A DNA stretch of 18,143 bases from an uncultured Oscillospiraceae bacterium. Its GTDB lineage: Bacteria; Bacillota; Clostridia; Oscillospirales; Ruminococcaceae. The position numbers were made by a program, and so were the translations under genes. Location: the NCBI GenBank assembly GCA_934481445.1, contig CAKSPC010000049.1, positions 1-18,143 of the forward strand, given 5' to 3'. The notes under the pieces were generated by a model. It did not search any database, was not told the DNA's origin, and saw only the letters and a program-made list of their open reading frames with translations. This document shows, piece after piece, positions 15,457 through 18,143 of this stretch (position 1 is its first letter; every line of letters begins with the position of its first letter).

Positions 15457-15477
15457 GAGCATTTTTGTACAAATGTT
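15436..15477. promoter_or_regulatory. Candidate paired operator (TACANNTGTA-like boxes)
   Basis: TACAAATGTA at 15436-15445 lies within the spacer between -10 and -35. A near copy, TACAAATGTT, is at 15468-15477, just upstream of the -35. The two are 32 bp apart, about three helical turns. A third partial copy (TACAAAT) is at 15444. TACANNTGTA is the box used by CopY and related BlaI/MecI-type repressors; no such regulator is in the window. Confidence 0.35.
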
Positions 15478-15514
15478 TTAGACCTAATAGTGAATATTTC
15501 GTTCATTTTTTTTG

Positions 15515-15550
15515 CAAAACAAAATCGGCATGATCAAACGACCATGCCGA
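15515..15550 (-). terminator. Terminator of the SPDTG protein gene
   Basis: Perfect 8-bp stem tcggcatg (15525-15532) / catgccga (15543-15550) with a 10-nt loop, followed on the - strand by ttttgttttg. Confidence 0.8.
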
Positions 15551-15584
15551 AAATGTCAATTCAATTATCGAATGCTTTTATTGA

Positions 15585-16310
15585 TTACTTTCTCTTCTTG
15601 GAGAGGAGAAGAACGCCGCCTGCTACGATAGCAGCACCTGCAACAACTGCAACACCCTCAACGCCTGTATCGGGGGAGGTCTTATCAGCTACAACAGGAG
15701 CGGTATCGGTGGAAGCATTGTCATCTTCAGCTGCGTCAGCGGCATCAAGACCGGATACCTCGAAGGTGATCTTTACGGTGTCATAGCCGTCGTTAGCGAT
15801 TGCTGCAACATTGTCGTATGTGTTGATGAGCTGTGCTCTTACGGGGCCTGCGATGTTGAACTCATAAGCGGAGTACTGGTCGGAAGCGAGGGAAGAACCT
15901 TCGTCGTCAACCATTGCAGCAGCATCTGCGTCAAAATCAACAGCAGCGCCGTTCAGCTCAACGCCTGTGATGGTGATAGCTGCGTCGGGGGTTACTGTGG
16001 AGTCGATGGATGTATCAAGCTTGAGCATATTCCAGCCGCCGTCGTTAACGCCGCTCAGCTCAACGGTGTATGTGCCGTCGCCTGTGATGGTAGCGTCTGT
16101 GAAGCTTGCGCCCTCATATTCAGCAGCCTCGCCGAGATCGTTGTCCCAGTACAGAACGGAAGCCTGGTTCAGTGTGTTTCTGAAAATGTAAGTTGCGGAC
16201 TGGAATGTGATTGCAGCTGTGTATGTGTCAGCAGCGGATGCAGTAACAGCGAAAGCAGTTGCGGCAACAACGCCTGCTGTCATTGCAGAAATGATATTTC
16301 TGATCTTCAT
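15585..16310 (-). CDS. Secreted protein with unassigned beta-rich domain and SPDTG sorting-like tail
   Basis: 241 residues from the ATG at 16310, which has GGAGG (16324-16320) 9 nt before it; an ATG 33 nt further upstream has no ribosome site and would break up the signal peptide. Residues 1-26 are a signal peptide (MKIRNIISAMTAGVVAATAF... cut after ASA). About 27-190 look like an extracellular beta-rich domain, with ITFQSATYIFRN, DGTYTVELSGVNDGGWNML, VTPDAAITITGVELNG and TVKITFEVSGL. I cannot tie it to a named family; a binding domain is possible. A short acidic linker follows, then SPDTGVEG (212-219), a hydrophobic stretch and SKKRK. The distance from the motif to the C-terminus is 30 residues, the same as in the neighbouring NPDTG protein. 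It has its own promoter and terminator, so the two tails mark a functional pair rather than one transcript. Confidence 0.87.
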   Translation of the reverse strand: MKIRNIISAMTAGVVAATAFAVTASAADTYTAAITFQSATYIFRNTLNQASVLYWDNDLGEAAEYEGASFTDATITGDGTYTVELSGVNDGGWNMLKLDTSIDSTVTPDAAITITGVELNGAAVDFDADAAAMVDDEGSSLASDQYSAYEFNIAGPVRAQLINTYDNVAAIANDGYDTVKITFEVSGLDAADAAEDDNASTDTAPVVADKTSPDTGVEGVAVVAGAAIVAGGVLLLSKKRK

Positions 16311-16324
16311 AAGTAAAATCCTCC

Positions 16325-16351
16325 AAAAAAAATTTATGGTCACAGACCATA
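16325..16351 (-). promoter_or_regulatory. 5'-UTR hairpin plus U8 tract before the SPDTG gene
   Basis: Perfect 7-bp palindrome tatggtc (16351-16345) / gaccata (16341-16335) with a 3-nt loop, then a run of eight T on the - strand (16332-16325), which runs straight into the GGAGG. It lies about 9 nt after the predicted transcription start. It could be an operator, a 5' stabilising hairpin or an attenuator. Confidence 0.45.
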
Positions 16352-16366
16352 TATGTTTACAATATT

Positions 16367-16395
16367 ATTATATACTTTTCATTCTGTTAATTCAA
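16367..16395 (-). promoter_or_regulatory. Sigma-A promoter of the SPDTG protein gene
   Basis: On the - strand, TTGAAT (16395-16390), a 17-nt spacer and a perfect TATAAT (16372-16367). Confidence 0.7.
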
Positions 16396-16440
16396 GACGT
16401 AAATTTTAACAAAATAACGCAACAAAAACTGTGTTAATTA

Positions 16441-16471
16441 ACAACAAAACTGCCGCAGTTTCCTGCGGCAG
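16441..16471 (-). terminator. Terminator of the rpsB-tsf operon
   Basis: Perfect 9-bp stem ctgccgcag (16450-16458) / ctgcggcag (16463-16471), loop tttc, followed on the - strand by ttttgttgtt. It lies 23 nt after the tsf stop. Confidence 0.9.
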
Positions 16472-16494
16472 CAAATGTTATGTGGTTGCAAAAA

Positions 16495-17418
16495 TTACTT
16501 GATCATGCTTGCAACTTCGTCAGCAAAGTTTTCAACCTTCTTCTCGATACCTTCGCCGCGCTCGTAGCGAACGAAAGAGTCGATCTTGATCTCTGCGCCG
16601 GCAGCCTTTGCTTCGGACTCAACATACTTAGCGATGGACATTGTGTCATCCTTGAAGTACTTCTGATCCAGCAGGCATACTTCCTCGAAATACTTTCTCA
16701 GACGGCCTTCAACGATCTTCTCGAGAACGTTCTCGGGCTTGGGCTTAGCGGACTGAGCATTTTCAGTCTTTACAAGACCGAGCTGAACTTCCTTCTCGTT
16801 TGCGAGAACGTCAGCAGGGATATCATTCTGAGAAACGAACTGAGCGTTAAGTGCAGTGATCTGAAGAGCTACGTTCTTACCGCAGGTCAGTACAGTCGCA
16901 TCCTCGGGCTTGTCTGTTATCAGCTTAACCATTGTGCCGATTCTGCCGCCGTCGTGCATATAAGGAACAAGTGTGCCCTCCATCTTTGTGAAACGACGGA
17001 TGTTCATGTTCTCACCGATGGTAGCGATCTTCTCGGTCATGTATTCGGAAACGGTCTGTGCACCGCCTGCAATTGTGCAGCCCTTGAGAGCCTCAACATC
17101 AGCTACATCGTTAGCAAGGATAGTGTCGGTGATGGTTTCAACGAGCTCAAGGAACTTGTCGCTCTTTGCGCAGAAGTCGGGTTCGCAGTTGATCTCAACG
17201 AGAACGCCTGTGTTGCCGCTTACCTTTGCCTTAACTACGCCCTCGGCAGCAATTCTGCCTGCCTTCTTGGCAGCCTTTGCAAGGCCCTTTTCGCGCAGGA
17301 TCTTAACAGCTTCATCTCTGTTGCCGTCAGCCTCTACCAGCGCTCTCTTGCAGTCCATCATGCCGCAGCCTGTCATATCGCGCAGCTCTTTAACGTCACT
17401 TGCTGTAATATTAGCCAT
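16495..17418 (-). CDS. tsf: Translation elongation factor Ts
   Basis: EF-Ts, 307 residues, the guanine-nucleotide exchange factor that recharges EF-Tu. The N-terminal UBA-like domain (residues 1-55) has VKELRDMTGCGMMDCKRAL and the GLAKAAKKAGRIAAEG linker. The EF-Tu contact region reads NCEPDF (77-82), where most bacteria have NCETDF; the D and F are kept. The core domain contains the paired subdomains found in full-length EF-Ts, then the coiled-coil part (about 215-270). AAGGAG precedes the ATG. It lies 83 nt behind rpsB, the usual rpsB-tsf order, and is closed by the terminator at 16441. Confidence 0.97.
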   Translation of the reverse strand: MANITASDVKELRDMTGCGMMDCKRALVEADGNRDEAVKILREKGLAKAAKKAGRIAAEGVVKAKVSGNTGVLVEINCEPDFCAKSDKFLELVETITDTILANDVADVEALKGCTIAGGAQTVSEYMTEKIATIGENMNIRRFTKMEGTLVPYMHDGGRIGTMVKLITDKPEDATVLTCGKNVALQITALNAQFVSQNDIPADVLANEKEVQLGLVKTENAQSAKPKPENVLEKIVEGRLRKYFEEVCLLDQKYFKDDTMSIAKYVESEAKAAGAEIKIDSFVRYERGEGIEKKVENFADEVASMIK

Positions 17419-17461
17419 GTGTTTATTCTCCTTTTCAAATTATCCTTGTATGAAACGCCGC

Positions 17462-17479
17462 CGTCCGTCTGCACGGACG
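17462..17479 (-). other. Hairpin in the rpsB-tsf gap
   Basis: Perfect 7-bp stem cgtccgt (17462-17468) / acggacg (17473-17479) with a 4-nt loop, between rpsB and tsf. No T-tract follows on the - strand, so it is not a full terminator. It may act as a pause or mRNA processing or stability element that sets the rpsB:tsf ratio. Confidence 0.4.
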
Positions 17480-17501
17480 ACAGCACGATCAGAATTCCCG
17501 A

Positions 17502-18143
17502 TTATTCAGCGGTTTCCTCAGCGGGAGCCTCTTCAGCTTCTGCTGTGCCCTGTCTTGCGGAAATGATAGCGTCAGCCATTGCACCTGCAATCAGTTTAAC
17601 GGCACGGATAGCGTCATCGTTGCCGGGGATCACATAGTCGATCTCGTCGGGGTCACAGTTGGTATCAACGATTGCAACAACGGGGATACCGAGCTTCTTA
17701 GCTTCTGCTACTGCGATCTTCTCCTTACGGGGATCAACAACGAAGAGAGCGCCGGGGAGCTTCTTCATGTTCTTGATACCGCCGAGGAACTTCTCGAGCT
17801 TTTCGATCTCGAGGTTGAGCTTGATAACTTCCTTCTTGGGGAGCAGATCGAATGTGCCGTCTGTCTCCATGGTGTGGAGCTGCTCAAGTCTTGCGATTCT
17901 TCTCTGGATGGTCTTGAAGTTGGTCATCATACCACCCAGCCATCTAGCGTTTACATAGTGAGCGCCTGCACGGGTAGCCTCTTCCTTGATGGAATCAGCA
18001 GCCTGCTTCTTGGTGCCTACAAAGAGAACTTCGCCGCCGTTAGCAGCTACTTCGTGAATGAAGTTGTAAGCCTCGTCGAGCTTTCTTACGGTCTTCTGCA
18101 GGTCGATGATGTAGATGCCGTTTCTCTCAGTGAAGATATAGGG
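17502..18143 (-). CDS. rpsB: 30S ribosomal protein S2 (N-terminus outside window)
   Basis: 213 residues are visible, reading in from the right edge at [18 protein letters not shown], so about 29 N-terminal residues are missing if the protein is of usual length. Family blocks follow: [105 protein letters not shown]. The internal MMTNF methionines are not the start. The C-terminus carries a short acidic A/E-rich tail. S2 binds the 30S body late in assembly and is needed for S1 docking. It is co-transcribed with tsf. Confidence 0.97.
   Translation of the reverse strand, partial: PYIFTERNGIYIIDLQKTVRKLDEAYNFIHEVAANGGEVLFVGTKKQAADSIKEEATRAGAHYVNARWLGGMMTNFKTIQRRIARLEQLHTMETDGTFDLLPKKEVIKLNLEIEKLEKFLGGIKNMKKLPGALFVVDPRKEKIAVAEAKKLGIPVVAIVDTNCDPDEIDYVIPGNDDAIRAVKLIAGAMADAIISARQGTAEAEEAPAEETAE

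Noticed and set aside
15367..15462. N-terminal extension of the NPDTG protein to a start at 15462
   Set aside because: It would run through the -10/-35 promoter and the leader hairpin and put 32 residues ahead of a clean signal peptide.

Overview
The window looks like a chromosomal segment of a Gram-positive member of the Clostridia, most like an anaerobic Ruminococcus/Oscillospiraceae-type gut bacterium. The reasons are the regulators SpoVG and SpoIIID, a DUF1934 gene next to argS as in Bacillus, a MurC/Ddl wall set, a large BspA-type leucine-rich-repeat protein with C-terminal fibronectin-III-like modules, strong GGAGG ribosome sites, and two secreted proteins ending in NPDTG/SPDTG sorting-like tails. 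This is inference from gene content; no rRNA is present. I see no tRNA, CRISPR array, insertion sequence or phage gene.

Layout, left to right. 1-2625 (+) is the 3' part of a secreted repeat protein carrying a 345-bp near-identical tandem DNA repeat, closed by a strong terminator. 2774-4358 (+) is an 11-helix Na+-dependent transporter of the NSS family with its own promoter and a ~165-nt leader in which competing complementary segments could hide or expose the ribosome site. A bidirectional terminator separates it from a leftward pair, murC then a PepV-type M20 dipeptidase (7205 to 4426). spoVG (+, 7346-7603) diverges from murC and converges on the next operon with only 2 bp between stop codons.

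8151-14154 (all -) reads as one five-gene operon, ddl, DUF1934 (ywiB-like), argS, yfhO-like, Nudix hydrolase, with gaps of 18-33 nt and a good sigma-A promoter at 14281-14309. It combines wall precursor synthesis (D-Ala-D-Ala), arginyl-tRNA charging, a membrane protein of the family linked to polymer glycosylation, and nucleotide clean-up. Divergent from ddl is spoIIID (+), preceded by a sigma-E-like promoter and apparently using a TTG start.

14930-16400 (-) holds two separately transcribed secreted proteins, each with its own promoter, 5'-UTR hairpin and terminator. Their C-terminal 30-residue tails are near copies ([NS]PDTGVEG, hydrophobic stretch, KRK). They are likely cell-wall anchored. 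The acidic one has candidate operator boxes in its promoter. The right end (16450-18143, -) is the translation operon rpsB-tsf; rpsB runs off the window.

The most interesting items are the switch-like leader of the NSS transporter, the paired PDTG surface proteins with their regulatory elements, the recently homogenised LRR repeat, and the SpoIIID start and promoter.
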